Shown here one piece after another: positions 49,383 through 61,829 of a stretch of 64,000 bases of DNA. The notes under the pieces are model-generated. The model was not told the origin of the DNA. It saw only the letters and a program-made list of their open reading frames with translations, and searched no databases. Numbering within the stretch: the stretch's first letter is position 1; each line of letters begins with the position of its first letter. Source of the DNA: Sipunculus nudus (Eukaryota; Annelida; Sipuncula; Golfingiida; Sipunculidae); the NCBI GenBank assembly GCA_026874595.1, contig CM049314.1, positions 31,509,729-31,573,728 on the forward strand. Direction: 5' to 3'. Both the position numbers and the translations under genes were made by a program.

Positions 49383-50405
49383 AAAACATTTTGTCTCATC
49401 GTTCCCTCCTGATAACATATTAATGCTTCGACTTCTGTTTGATTATCTAGAACTGGCCTCTCCTTTTACCTAAACAATAAATTTGTACAATTTTCTCCAA
49501 GTATAATTTTTTAAAAAATCTGGTTTCTATTGATTAACTTTCATTTTAACTTTTGGTCACTAAGCTAAGGTTATTTGTTGTATACAGTGTTATATATATA
49601 TGTATATATGTTATATGTAAATGTGTTATATTTATTTAGTTTATTTTGTTTAAATTCTGGTTCTAGTGATGAACTTTCATGGTTACCTTTGGTCAGTTTT
49701 CTTTACTTTAGAATATGATTTTGTATTTATGAACTCCGTGTTAAAGCATGTAGTGTTGTCTGTTCTGTATATTGTGGAACAAAATATATAAAATATGCAT
49801 ATGTGTTACTTGTATTTTTTTTAATTTGGCTTATTTGATCATTCCGGTGATAAACTGTAAGGGTTACTCCTAGAGCATACCCATTTCTGTGATACATTTA
49901 ATACATACGTTGATTTTATGTTTAGAATAGATTATATTATATGGTTTGGAAATTTGTCAAAATATATATAATATGCCAACATTCATTATAAATGAACATA
50001 TTAAGGTTTACAATTATGGAAGTTAAACATTGTATTTTTAAGTGAGCTCGATTTGTGTATATTGGTTATAAGCCGTTAGTATATTTTAATTAATTATAAT
50101 AAGTATTTTGTATAAGTTCTATTAGATTTAATTGTCTGTATTCTCTTGTCTTGACTCAATAAACCCTCTCCAAATATTCTGAAATCACCCATTTTATAAG
50201 GGACTTCCACTCTACATGGGCGACTCAGTATAATTATGGGAACAATTGTCTTAACGGGGAATTTTCCGGAGCTTGACGGACCTCTTGGTCGAGTGTCCCT
50301 CGGACCGATGGCCTCTTGGCCGAGTGTCTCTAGTTCGCACTGCTTAGGGGCCGACAGTCTCAGGGGACGAGTGTCTCTGGGGCAAAGAGTTCCTGTTACC
50401 TGGTC
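48955..50405. mobile_element. Foldback element with long terminal inverted repeats
   Basis: 48960-49125 and 50231-50395 are inverted copies of about 165 bp (for example cccctaagcagtgcgaa on the left and its complement on the right). Each is built of several gagacactcggcc subunits. The interior is AT-rich, with three loose direct repeats around 49526, 49659 and 49841 (gatgaactttcatggttacc and variants) and a (TA)n tract at 49352-49379. No transposase frame was found. The open frames inside both TIRs are by-products of the repeat. Confidence 0.7.
49352..49379. repeat. (TA)n microsatellite
   Basis: About 28 bases of TA inside the foldback element. Confidence 0.95.
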
Positions 50406-52980
50406 GAATCCTGTATTTTTATTTTCGTTGTACTTGTATATAGGCATTGCAATATTTCCCAAAAGCCTTCCCCGTGTATTTGCATTTCTTCATACCATTT
50501 TTCTATGCATGATGGTTGTTGCATTTTCAAACTTATGAAGTGACTACATGATACGTTACCGGAACTTAAGGATTTATCTTGTCTTGCTCTATAAAGTCAT
50601 TATCTTTTTCCATGAAGGTGGCATTGCACACAAGGGTGAGTGGTATTCCAGGAAATAAACTTAAATGCCATATTTTATTTTTTAACTCTTCTGTAGACAT
50701 AAGTGTGTCGTCATCAAGTCAAATGTCTCGAATACGTTTTATTTCATTGATGTACCAAGTGCAGTTAATCACTGTTTTTTTTTTACTTATATATTGATTA
50801 AACCATAATATTTCATTCATTACTGTTAATGGAGAAGATGCTTGTCTAGCCTTGACTGCCCAAAATCCATGACTTCCGCCATCCCAATATTCAAATACAT
50901 ATATTGCTTTGATGTTGTAAATATCGCAACAAACTTAATAATATTGGATCGTTTCATTAGACACCGAATATACTTTGTTGAGGGCAACTACTCTAGATTT
51001 TGTCTAAAGGTAACAGATGGTATTCTAGGTATAATTCAAACTTATTTAACAACCATCTAAATCAAATCATTATACATCTCGGGCACTACACAGTCATATA
51101 TTATGTATTATGGTTTTCATACGGACCTTACGTTCTATCTTTATTTATTGATAAATACCTAGGTAATCAATGTCAAGGTCGACAGTATTAAACGTGGAGC
51201 GGCAGTGGCTGATGATCTAACTTTTTGTAGTTACTGTGGCAGTGGTTTCGCTGTGCTTTGGGCAGTAGGCTAATAACTGGATAGTTGTTGAAGGAAAACT
51301 CGGAAGTAGGGATCGATGAAACTGACATCGGGTTTCACTTTTAACAAAACAAACTTGTTTTGTGCTTCTCATATTATCAAGATTTACGATCATCAATTAG
51401 GCTGACATAACTGAGGATACAGGGAACAGGGAACACATATGAAAATAAAGATAATAGTTCTCTGAAATACCATAACAATGCGTCTTCCGTTGTAACTAGG
51501 GTGTTTTTTTTAAATCATACTCACAAACCCTCAGTGCATATTATATATTAGCTATGTTTTGCTATTTGTACTGTGATTTTGTGAATGACAGTTATGTAAA
51601 ACCTGTGTGTTTACACTTCCTGGTCTCGCAAAAAAGTCAGACTTAGTAGAAAGCGGAACTTAAGAATATTAGGATATTCTACATGATCACATGAAAACAA
51701 CAGAAGGCAGTTTTTTACTCTGAATTAGGGCCTGGGGCCCCAAGTGCATCGATCGATGTGTAATGCGGCAATCATGTTCATCCGCAGTCCCTGTCAGAAG
51801 TGGGCAGAAAGTTCAACATAATGTTTCACGAATTGTTGAAAGTGAAGTAAATTTAGGCAAACCGTTAGACCGATCAACAAATATACATAGTTATTGTTGC
51901 GTAGTAACCTTCTTGGACCTGCTTTCGGACTTTAAAATGTGTGATCACAATTAATGAAATTGACCCTAATATCGCCCATAGTTACACCGTTTACCCAGTG
52001 TAAGCCTTTCGACAGCCAGTTATAGGTAGGTATAACGTATGATCTATACCAAGCATTATTTTGTCAAGTGTACAGATCTTCTGATACAATCGTTGATTAT
52101 CATAAGAAAATCTAAGTGACAGACAAAAGCCCATCCTGATAAAAACCCCTCGTACCAAAACCCCCCGATATTGTAGACTGGGACATCCTTGGCAAGTAGG
52201 CCTAAAGTGAACTATATCACATATATATGCATGTATAACACATGTATGTTATATATATAATGTGTAATGTTATATAATATACGTTTTACAATTAATAATA
52301 TACATTTATATATGTGTGTGTTTGTGTGTATATAAAGATTAAGTATACATCACTTTTAATAAATATATGTATAATATTACATATAAATTAAATATATGTA
52401 ATTATATATATATATATATATTTATAAATATTAAATATACATTTAACTTATATAACAATAAACATATAAGAAAGAACAAATGTATTATCAGGACTAGGCT
52501 TTTATCTGAGAGGCTTTTGTCTGAGGGGCTGTTGTCCAGTCGTGCTTTTGTCCAGGTAAACTACATAAGGTAAAATTGTATCCCATTTCATAAAAAAGTT
52601 ATACTTGCATGACCTTTTTAACAATCATTCAGGGGGTAGGAAAATAGACAATAAAAAAATGGAGATCCTATTCCTTGTATGTATTACAGGACGATCTTAG
52701 TGTTAAATCCACACCTGGTGCACGGTGTGAGATATATCATATGTTTTGTAAATATTAAACATTTGCTTTGAATTTAAATTCTTCTAGGTAGCTACAGACT
52801 TTAGTATATATAATTGGAAAGTAAAGTTATATGAGTATAGATTATAAAGCTAAATTAAAGTAAAGTAGTTTGACTATACTCTGACCTTAATTATCATGGG
52901 GATTTTACATTGGGGTATGGATGCTCACATTTCATTGAGAGTACATGCCTGCTTATATTTATTACATGTCAGGGCCATAT
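50406..52980. other. Intergenic, no gene recognised
   Basis: AT-rich unique sequence with an alternating TA/GT-rich stretch at about 52200-52470. No exon with matching splice sites was found. Confidence 0.5.
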
Positions 52981-52989
52981 CCTCTTTAG

Positions 52990-53215
52990 GGTGCCCCCCC
53001 CCCCCCCCCCCCGTTACTGAGTTTCATTAGGTGTATATAGTCTTGTTCTGTACTGAGATTATGTAAGTGATAAAAAAACGTATGTGTCGGAACTGGGATT
53101 TGTGCCGGGGGGCCAAAGATGTGATTTATTACCCCCCCCCCTCCACCCCCCCCCTCCACTTTCTATGTAGGGTGTTGGAGGACGGAGAAGGGGGGGGGGG
53201 GGGGTTAATAGGACC
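52990..53215. repeat. Poly-C / poly-G tracts
   Basis: C runs at about 52995-53012 and around 53130-53155, and a G run of about 14 near 53192. They directly precede the minisatellite. Confidence 0.9.
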
Positions 53216-53940
53216 TAAAACACCATTAATAATAGTTCTACAGGGGCCTCAGGTCCTATGATTATAAAAAGACAGTAGGGGCCTTGGGTTCCTTTAAACA
53301 ATATATCATTGGGCATGAGGACCTAAAACAACATTAATAATAGTTCCACAGGTGCCTCAGGTCCTATTATAATAAAAAGGCAATAGGGGCCTGGGTAGAC
53401 ATTGAACATGGGTATGCATAGATCTACTGGGGGCCTAAGGACCTACAAAACAATAATTATAGTTCTACAGGGGCCTCAGGGCCTATGATATTAAAAAGGC
53501 AGTAGGGGCCTGGGATTCCTTTAAACAATATCTCATGGGGGCCTGACGACCTAAAACAACATTAATAATAGTTCCACAGGGGCCTCAGGTCCTATTATAA
53601 TAAAAAGGCAATAGGGGCCTGGGTAGACATTGAACATGGGTATGCATAGATCTACTGGGGGGCTAAGGACCTACAAAACAGTAATAATAGTTCTACAGGG
53701 GCCTCAGGGCCTATGATAATAAAAAGGCAGTAGGGGCCTGGGTTCCTTTATACAATGCCTCTTAGGGACCTGAGGACCTAATACAACATTAATAATACCT
53801 CTACAGGGGCTTCAGGTCTACTGGAGGCCCTATAATTATAATAATACTATAAATAAAACAGAAGGGGGCTTTGGTTGTATTAGGGAAATATCTCCTGGGG
53901 GCCTGAGGACCTACATTTACAATTTAATAGTTCTACTATT
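53215..53940. repeat. Minisatellite with alternating units (higher-order repeat)
   Basis: The core aataatagttctacaggggc (or ttccacagg) recurs near 53228, 53336, 53455, 53563, 53684 and 53791, so spacing alternates about 108 and 119 bp. Two unit types alternate: one with ttcctttaaacaatat, the other with tagacattgaacatgggtat. The higher-order period is therefore about 228 bp. Units decay toward the right end. Confidence 0.8.
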
Positions 53941-54902
53941 CTAATATTTTCATTGATTGAGCACCTAATTAAAAAAAAAGTGCTGTATAAACTAAGAATG
54001 ACACTTACTAAAACATTATTAGGTTTTTAATAAGAGAAATAACATTTTACTAGCAAGGCTCGTGGGCTTAATCATTTGGCGGTGCACAGGGGCACATGAA
54101 AATAAGTGTATACTTATGACAGCAGGGGAATTCTGCCTTTGTTGATCTTAGCTGGTGACAGATAATGACCTGTCTTGGTGTCTGGTATTTCAGCATATTT
54201 GAAGAAGGAAAATCAAAAGCAGGGAATACATTTTTATAAACAGACACATATATAATATACATGATGGTCAATTAATGAATGTTAGTGTCTGGCAACTTTT
54301 TTTAATTTTATACAGCCTAAATATTCTTCTTAGAAGCACTAACTTTCGAATCTAGTACTGGAACATATCTATTGATCAATTGATCAAGATAATGTTAAGT
54401 TCTTACTTAGGGATATGTAGGCTACTGTAGAAATCAAGGTACTAATACTAATGAAGTTTACGACCGACTTACCTGTCACTTTGACTCAACTCGTTTTCGC
54501 GGTAACCTCACGTGTTCTTCCACTGGCAAATAAATGCCCGCTAAATAACTAGTCTAGTTACGGTGTCCATTCACATATTAGACCTTCTGGTTTGAGGATA
54601 TGCATGGCAGGGATTCAGTCTAGTTAATAATTTTATGCGCGACAAAGTAGTCCCGTTTGGGGCCCAAGGCCCTGATTCAGAGGAACAAACTGCCTCCTGT
54701 CATGAATACACGCACTCATAAGAACCTAAAACGCACATTGTTATTTCAGGATAGGAATTTAACTATCATTTATCACATGTGAGACAAAGAGATGTTTTCA
54801 CATGAGATTTTTTGCTCGTTATACAGGAGCGAATTAAGAGGGGCACAGGGGGCGTAATAGAATGAAATAGAATGAAATGCGCTAAATATATAAAATACGT
54901 AC

Positions 54903-55003
54903 CGTTGTTTACCCTTCAGGGCCTTCTTGTTGCCAGGGCAATATATAGCACGCATACTAGCACACCCGTCACACTTATTAACCTGTGCCAGGGTGCGGAG
55001 GTC
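54903..55003 (-). CDS. Weak candidate exon of unknown gene
   Basis: On the minus strand, attaaacag precedes an open stretch encoding DLRTLAQVNKCDGCASMRAI and CPGNKKALKGKQR, then a donor gtacgt. Phase 0 in, phase 2 out. It is less AT-rich than its surroundings. No partner exon or family is recognised, so it may be chance. Confidence 0.2.
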
Positions 55004-57479
55004 CTGTTTAATATTTTCTATCCTCCCCGGTGCATGGAACAGATAGTAAAGATGGAAATGAGATGCGCAACCATTTATGGGATAAATGGTTCCACATACG
55101 ATCAACAGATGTCACCACTAACAACTGTGCTAATCAGAGACACCAATTCAGTCAATTCGGAAACATGGACGCAGCGTGACGGGATCCAGATACTCTTGCA
55201 TGCGCATGCCCGTCCTTCCGTCAGCCCATCGAAAATGTTATAGGTGGCTTGTTGATGCATTTTAAGCCACACTATTTAACACAAATCTTCTCAGATAAAG
55301 CCAAAACAGTTTCCACCTCATAACTATTATCTCTCAAAACATAATTGATAACTAACCTATAGAAAAAAAATACTTTGTATTATGAGGTCACAAGGTCAAA
55401 AGGCAAATTTTTAGGACAATCGTTTTGATTATGGCACTGACCAGGATTAAAGTTTGATATATCAAGTTCAATTTGCCATTGTTGAAAAGGAGTGCTTCCC
55501 TTAGCAGTTCCTTTGTTAATCGTAAATTGTTTCATCACTTACGGAATTGTATTCTCGCCACCTTTAAACTGGTCATTGTTACGTATCTATACCTGAGGTT
55601 TAGGTAGTCAAATGACTGCAATCGTGTCACTTACTAAGCTCTATTTTATTCTTCTGTCCTGAAACCTGGCGTTCATATTATTGATGACTGATCTACCAGG
55701 TGTTAATTAATAGTGGCGGCACCTATACTTTTCGTATTTTCTCAGATATTTTACATGTATTTTGAGACTAACAAATTACAGCAAACGTGCCAGCTTCTCA
55801 TTTGTGTAGCAAAGTCGTTGGACCTGGAATCTTTATACATCCAGAGAAGTCCTGAAAAAAATAAATTCAATGAGAAATATATCAAGGTCATGGACACCCC
55901 TATTCTGCTAGCGCCAGTCGAAACACATGTTTTTTAATCTTTAAATACCAGGAGTCTATTTTCAGTCATGACAAGTAGCCTATTTGCTGGCGTTTAATCT
56001 TGCACCTAGTGACGACTACCGAAAGTGCAATTCCATATGGATGAAAGGGTCAACCAAACATCATATGCATAAATAACACGCTTATCAATTAATACATATG
56101 CCATAGACATAAATATATCTAGTAAAATACCCAATGACAACAAGTCAGTCAGCTGAGCGCTCTGACTCACGAGTCCTTTGTTTTCCCTTCAACGATTTTG
56201 TGAGTGTTCAAAGGTAATCTATATAAATAATAGGATGTTTATTATCTCATAAATGAAGATTAACTGCTAAGCAAATACGTTAATGCAAGTGCCATGAGTA
56301 TCTGTTCATCTAACGGATATATGCAGACTGTTCAAATATACATACTCATGCACAAAAAAGAACCACTTGTAAGGTGTGTAAAAAGCTGGTTTAAAGTGTA
56401 CGTAAATTGATGAACATGTTCTCGTAACTTCAATCACTATGATTACAAATTATGGTTAGGGAGAGGACATGGTTCCCTGAGGTCCTCCTGAAAATGTAAT
56501 TTAAAATTGTAAAAGAAATTGTAGAATACATCGGGAGTGATACGTGACACGCTTTTATTGTTATTCTACATAGCTGTGACGCTGACCCAGTGGTCTCGTT
56601 GTTATCGGGCGTAATGTTTTATCGCCGCCACCAACAATGAAACAAGATAATCTCAGGTTACATAGCGGCCGACAATTTCCGGACAATACATGCATTCATT
56701 CACTCTTGTAACGTATATAATCATCTCACTCCCATGTGATTGGCTTTTCCCTTATGTACAAAGGCCACCAAATACAAAAATTTGCTTTCAGGCTTAGTAA
56801 TCTAGTAATTTATTTGCATTTGACTTCGTTTCAACATGGATATGCATCAAATGATACACGATCTGTTGTCAGTTTGAATATGTTTTGTAAATTATCTTTA
56901 ATCTGTTTGTTTTTACAGCATCGGGGTTTGATGAAAAAAAATTCAGTGAATTATCAATTAACATAATTATTATATTATATGATATATGTTTAAGAGTAAT
57001 AAAACTTCTTACTGAATAGCTTCAGTAAATTAACTTTTACGTATAAGATATGCGCTTACGAGCGACAGGACAACAAAATGATTATTTTGAGTAAATACTC
57101 ATTTATCATTTAAAAATATGCTCAGAAGCATAAGGACTACAGATTTTTTTCCTTGTTACAAATCTCATAATCATATTATCACAAGAAGGGTTCACCAACA
57201 CATGATCTTAAGAACATAATCTGGAGAAACCTGTAAATCAGATAAGCGAGTGTTCCTACTTAGTAGTAAAGATTTTTTTTTACCCCGGATCGCTTTCTAG
57301 TCACATGACAACCCCCCAATATAATATTCTAATTGCATCGTTTTTTTTTCTCTCCTGAATAAGTTTGCAAGGACACAAAATATAATAATACTCAACAGGG
57401 GGAAAACTTTATCCAGGCAAACAATTCTCCTTGATTTGTCCCTTTATACGAATAAAAAATTGACAGGGTCTTCCTACCG

Positions 57480-57605
57480 ACAAAGCCGGGAGATTTAATC
57501 TCAAATATCAGCCGAGACGGTAAGGCTTTCGATGGTCTCCCAACCCCCAGAGCGCTCGAAAGGCTTGATTGGAAGGTTATGCCTAAGAACCGTGTATCAC
57601 TCACA
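57480..57605 (-). mobile_element. SINE-like segment
   Basis: The reverse complement shares gagtgatacacgg, caagcctttcgagcgctct and tgagattaaatctc in the same order as the copy at 15800-15930. Confidence 0.45.
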
Positions 57606-57654
57606 AAAGTGTAGTTTTTTATGGGGGGGGGGTTCTTCAGGGAATTGACCTAGG

Positions 57655-57860
57655 ATTAAGATGATTACACACCCAGCACCCGCAAGTGCGGTAGACACCA
57701 GGCCTGGGTGAGACCGTGATCGAAAATAATATGATAAGAAGCGAGTGCTACCGTCCTGTCACGTTATCTGAAACCGAAATGAAAGATGTACTTACCTAGA
57801 TTAAGGATAGGAGCGTAAAAAAAGTGGAGGCGGTTACGTCCACCAAACAATCTTTAAAAC
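57655..57860 (+). mobile_element. SINE tail copy
   Basis: The blocks cctgtcacgttatctgaaac and ggaggcggttacgtccacca match the 3' part of the SINE at 60250-60690 (cctgtcacgtagttcgaaac; ggaggcggttacctccatga). Confidence 0.5.
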
Positions 57861-58486
57861 AATATCGGCGTCTCTCCTTGCCTTTCTCACAATGCAAAGG
57901 CGTGTCATTAAACCATTTCAGCATTGCATCCTGTCATAAAACAGGACAAACAAACAAACAGAAAAGGATAAAAATATAACCTCCTTGGTGCCGTGCCGAT
58001 TCAAAACATAAGGCATAGGGTCTGCATAAAATCTCACAGAAATACATCTAAAATATCTTTAAACACAGACATTTTACAAATATCAACCAGTGTAAGTTTA
58101 AAATGTGTTGACAGTAAAAAGGAATGACAGACGATCTTGGATGATATCATTATCTCCATGCAACTTAGTCTTCCGAGTAACCAAAAGCTATAACATAAAA
58201 ACCACGGACTGTGTATAAACAATTAAACGCTTTCCAGAACAGTGTGTCGGCTAATACATTAAGCTGATAAACGGCCTGCTTTAGTCATCATCTGTCAACA
58301 GATAATCCTAACAATAAACAATGTACTATCGTTCTGGGCCTTGTTTGGACGGGCTTTGTGTGGGAGAGGGCAATTACGTATTGTGAAAATATACAGTGGC
58401 TTGTTAATTGTTCAACTAATATCTGCGGTCTGTTGTAAATGGGAATAATTGTGAACCATTCGCCAACCATGTCGGTGAATGCGGGG

Positions 58487-58494
58487 TATATAAT
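58487..58494 (+). promoter_or_regulatory. TATA box of the VWC-like gene
   Basis: tatataat after a G-rich step. It lies about 85 bases before a 5'-exon donor (AAG|gtaggt at 58573/58574), so a start near 58515-58525 is likely. Confidence 0.5.
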
Positions 58495-58514
58495 GAAACA
58501 ACGTGTAACTGTCT

Positions 58515-58573
58515 ACAGTGTATATTTGATCTAGACTTCGACTGATTTACGGATCATCTGTGTATCGTATAAG
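58515..58573 (+). other. Likely 5' untranslated exon of the VWC-like gene
   Basis: Short stretch between the TATA box and a strong donor (gtaggtg). It would be joined to the acceptor at 59132-59133. The start is inferred. Confidence 0.4.
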
Positions 58574-59005
58574 GTAGGTGATAATTTCTGCTTCCTTCAA
58601 ATGGTTCAGTCATTTACCGTAGTGCGCCTTTTTTTTCAAATCAAGAATATCGGTCAACATTACAAAATAAATCTTATTATAGTGACCACTGAATTCAGCA
58701 TCTAAAGATAAATCCTGTCATTGAATTCCATTCATTTGTAGTTACATATTTCACCCCATAAGTATATATTAATTTAAGACTTCAATATTTTATGCTCATT
58801 TTATACATATAGTTGATAAATATATTAGTTGTCCATTCAGTTTCTTTTATTTAAGAAAATATGTAAAATAAATAAAGTATCTAAACATTAAGTGGGGGCA
58901 AGTGTTTTAAATTTTTGATAAGTTTTACATTTGGTAAGTTCGAAAGTTTTTCCTGATATGCATTATATATTAATAAGTTCTCTCAGTTAGTTGGTAAGTT
59001 TAGTT

Positions 59006-59008
<3 letters not shown>

Positions 59009-59050
<42 letters not shown>

Positions 59051-59060
59051 TGTCTCTCTC
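59009..59060. repeat. (TC)n microsatellite
   Basis: A long CT run just upstream of the coding exon, in the first intron. Confidence 0.95.
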
Positions 59061-59139
59061 ATATATATAGAAAAAAAGATAGAGAGAAAAAAAAGTTATT
59101 AAGCAAAAGATGTTTCATTGTTTTTACTCCCAGACAGAC

Positions 59140-59919
59140 ATGCATACAGCAGTGTTGCACGTGACAGCAGTGGTAATGACAGTTCTGCTAACAGTTATTA
59201 CAGCAGCACCGCACTGTCCCAGTAGATGCCCTGAGCTGTCATGCAGTGATCAGTACGTACCGGCCGGGGAGTGCTGCCCGACATGCAGGAACGGTAAGTT
59301 AATTAAAATTTATGTCCAGCACAATGTCGATAGTGATTAAAAATTGATTTTGTTGGACTTGCTTTTATAAACAATTCCAATTCCTATAAATTGGGAAAAC
59401 ATTTTGCATGTTCTGCCGTTAATCTGGCGTTAAAAATGACACAGCACTGATTCATGTTGAAGAAGAGCATACGTTGGTTTATGGACATATTTTAAGTTGA
59501 AAAACAGACCGTGAAAATTTAAGTGAAAGCGGCCCATCAGATTAGATATTTATTCTCTACGATCAGCCCATCGCTATCATTATTTTGTTTAGTCCCCCTT
59601 CCTAACGGCACCAATTTTATATCATATATCGGCTTACCGGCGTCAGTTTTTTTTTGTCAAGGACTAATTTTCCTACTTTGAACTTCTCGGCCACGAGAAG
59701 GTAAGGATTGCATCAGTCACGGTCTATTGTGTTTAATTATGGTTACAATAATAATGACTTATATTGTATTTTATGTTTTATTTTGTAGCCTGTGTAATGG
59801 ACGGAGTGGTCCTGCGGAAGGGAGAATTTAGATACTTCCCGACAGAGGACCCTTTGTGTACTGATGACTGCAGCTGCTTGACGCCGCCATATCCGGTCTG
59901 TGTGACCATGTGTGCCTGA
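59140..59919 (+). CDS. Secreted VWC-like cysteine-rich protein
   Basis: Two coding exons, 59140-59293 and 59789-59919, join in phase 1 at gtaagt/tttgtag into about 94 residues. A signal peptide (MHTAVLHVTAVVMTVLLTVI) is followed by CPSRCPELSC, the hallmark GECCPTC that ends a von Willebrand factor C (VWC) domain, and then CVMDGVVLRKGEF ... CTDDCSC ... CVTMCA, which looks like the start of a second VWC-type unit. Such short secreted VWC proteins in invertebrates are often immune- or matrix-related (family knowledge; no specific role is shown). The ATG at 59140 sits 6 bases after a good acceptor (tactcccag), so it is preferred to the ATG at 59110, which would be intronic. A TATA box and 5' exon lie upstream and an ATTAAA downstream. 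Confidence 0.7.
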
Positions 59920-59935
59920 TCCAATCCCAAATATG

Positions 59936-59941
59936 ATTAAA
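59936..59941 (+). terminator. Polyadenylation signal (ATTAAA)
   Basis: A common variant hexamer 17 bases after the stop codon of the VWC-like gene. Confidence 0.5.
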
Positions 59942-60249
59942 TGATTGTTCATATCAGTAATCGATTTGTTTTAGTATTATGGTATGTGTAACTTGTTTTC
60001 TTTATATAAATCTTTTCCCATGAGACATCTATTAGTTTTCCAAAGTGCAAGGAATGACTAGCGACTCTCATATTAATACGACTTCAGAGGTAAGGAACTG
60101 AATGACAAAATCAATTTGGTCATCATAAATGTTTCATTTAACATGCAATATGGTTTCAACGGCAGACCGGACAGAACCTCAGAGTTTCAGATGCCTTCCA
60201 GATTATTCCTGTCCCGTGCACGTAAATAACTCTTAACATATTACCGTCT

Positions 60250-60690
60250 TCTGTGGCTCAGGGGTACAGGGTTCAAAGCAGGGAGATCTTGAGTTCGAAT
60301 CTCAGCCAAGGCGCTGAGAATTTTCACGGTCGGCCCAAACCCAGGGTGGGCTCTGCAGGCTTAACAGGCAAGGAGACTGTGCCCAACAGTTTCGTCCATA
60401 AACGAGTCTGCCATTCAGGGGGGTTCCTCGGTGCTATGGCACAACAATTATGATGACCCGCACCGAGCCTGGTTGACGCCAGAATTATCGCATGTAAGCC
60501 CCTGTCACGTAGTTCGAAACCGGAATGGAATTCTGCAGATGTACAAAATACCTCTATGAATAAAATACGGTGATTGGTCTCTGTCTTAATCAAAAACCTT
60601 AACTTGAGGTGTCTACAGAAGCTAAAGACTTATCATATAGTTTAGCACACATTAAAAAAGGAGGCGGTTACCTCCATGAAAAATCTTTTA
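60250..60690 (+). mobile_element. tRNA-derived SINE
   Basis: A-box-like tctgtggctcaggggt and B-box gagttcgaatctc lie about 35 bases apart. They are followed by cacggtcggcccaaaccc and gctctgcagg, and a 3' part ending near ggaggcggttacctcc. Partial relatives lie at 33140-33260 and 57655-57860. Confidence 0.6.
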
Positions 60691-61012
60691 CAAAAAAAAA
60701 GAAACTCTTAACATGTTATTCATATCATGTGGTCATTTAATTCCTTATTTATAAACCAATGCCATCAACAGGCCACGGACCTGAGGCAAATAAGAAACAA
60801 TTATAGCTTTATTCATAGGGGTTTTATATTGCACGTACACCATGTGATCCCGCCTATAATTTACATCCGCATCATTTATAGGTTAAAGTGCATGAATTCC
60901 AGTATTTAAGTATCCGCATACATTGACGACCGATGTGCCAATTTAAATATAATAATAATTGATTTGACGGTATTCATAAAGTCTATGTATAAACAACCAT
61001 GAAGCTTACACG

Positions 61013-61082
<70 letters not shown>

Positions 61083-61590
61083 ATATACATATTGTTACAG
61101 GTGCTCTTTTTTATTGTGTGACGCGGGCGTAACTCGTGCTTTAGTTACATTTTATGTTTAATCCGTACTGGTTGAACTCTCGTTGTCATGTGAGCCTTGA
61201 GATTTCACGGTGAACATGATTGTGTGTTTGTTCACAACATAACTCACGGAATCATGGACGGAATTCCATGACAATTATTTTGGATTTCGGTAATGGGCCA
61301 AGGAATAATAAATTTTGGTGGGAATCAGCACACGATCTGGATTCAGGAACGCCATAAAGGAATATTTAAAAATATGCAATCACTTATGTACGAATAACCC
61401 GGGGGAATAAGGGTCGAATAAGTGGAAGCAAATACGGTTTTGGGAGCAATACGGATGCCCCACATGGCATAGGTTTACATACCTTACAGTGCGGATTCAT
61501 AGTTTATGAATGAACTTCATTTACTAGTCAAACAATAGAATATTATGGGGAGTTCTTATCAGAAGAAGTGTCATATATGTCTTTATTAAT
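60691..61590. other. Intergenic with (TA)n tract
   Basis: No gene. A (TA)n tract of about 70 bases lies at 61015-61087. Confidence 0.6.
61015..61087. repeat. (TA)n microsatellite
   Basis: About 73 bases of TA with one TTTA interruption. Confidence 0.95.
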
Positions 61591-61598
61591 TTATGCAG

Positions 61599-61754
61599 AT
61601 GGTAAAGTACTGCTTTGTGATAGTAATTGAATTACAAAAAGGATATAAAAACCCTACAAAACTTCTGTATGGGATGATGGTGTACAGGAATGGCACCAGC
61701 AAATATCCTATAACATATGGTCCTTTTAAAACAGTACTTGAAAAATACTGCTAA
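61599..61754 (+). CDS. Small AT-rich ORF, function unknown
   Basis: An ATG-initiated 51-codon frame contains GYKNPTKLLYGMMVYRNG and ends FKTVLEKYC. Its composition is protein-like (aromatics, charged residues, Gly/Pro turns) rather than repeat-derived. No family is recognised. It is followed within 80 bases by another such ORF on the same strand. No splice sites were assigned. Confidence 0.3.
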   Translation: MVKYCFVIVIELQKGYKNPTKLLYGMMVYRNGTSKYPITYGPFKTVLEKYC

Positions 61755-61829
61755 CATGTAAAATATACTATATAATGTACTATACCTGTCTAGAATAAGA
61801 TACTCAGTCCATGAATTTGCAGTGGAAAT

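Larger units (their letters stand above)
53941..58480. other. Intergenic with SINE copies, no firm gene
   Basis: Only SINE-like copies (57480-57605, 57655-57860) and a weak exon candidate at 54903-55003 were noted. The open frames at 54773-55243 overlap on opposite strands. Confidence 0.5.

Noticed and set aside
54773-55243. ORFs of 110 and 123 codons on opposite strands
   Set aside because: They overlap each other and lack family resemblance; only the small exon-like part was kept as a weak candidate.
59110-59139. ATG at 59110 as start of the VWC-like protein
   Set aside because: It would lie in the intron given the acceptor at 59132-59133; the ATG at 59140 directly begins the signal peptide.
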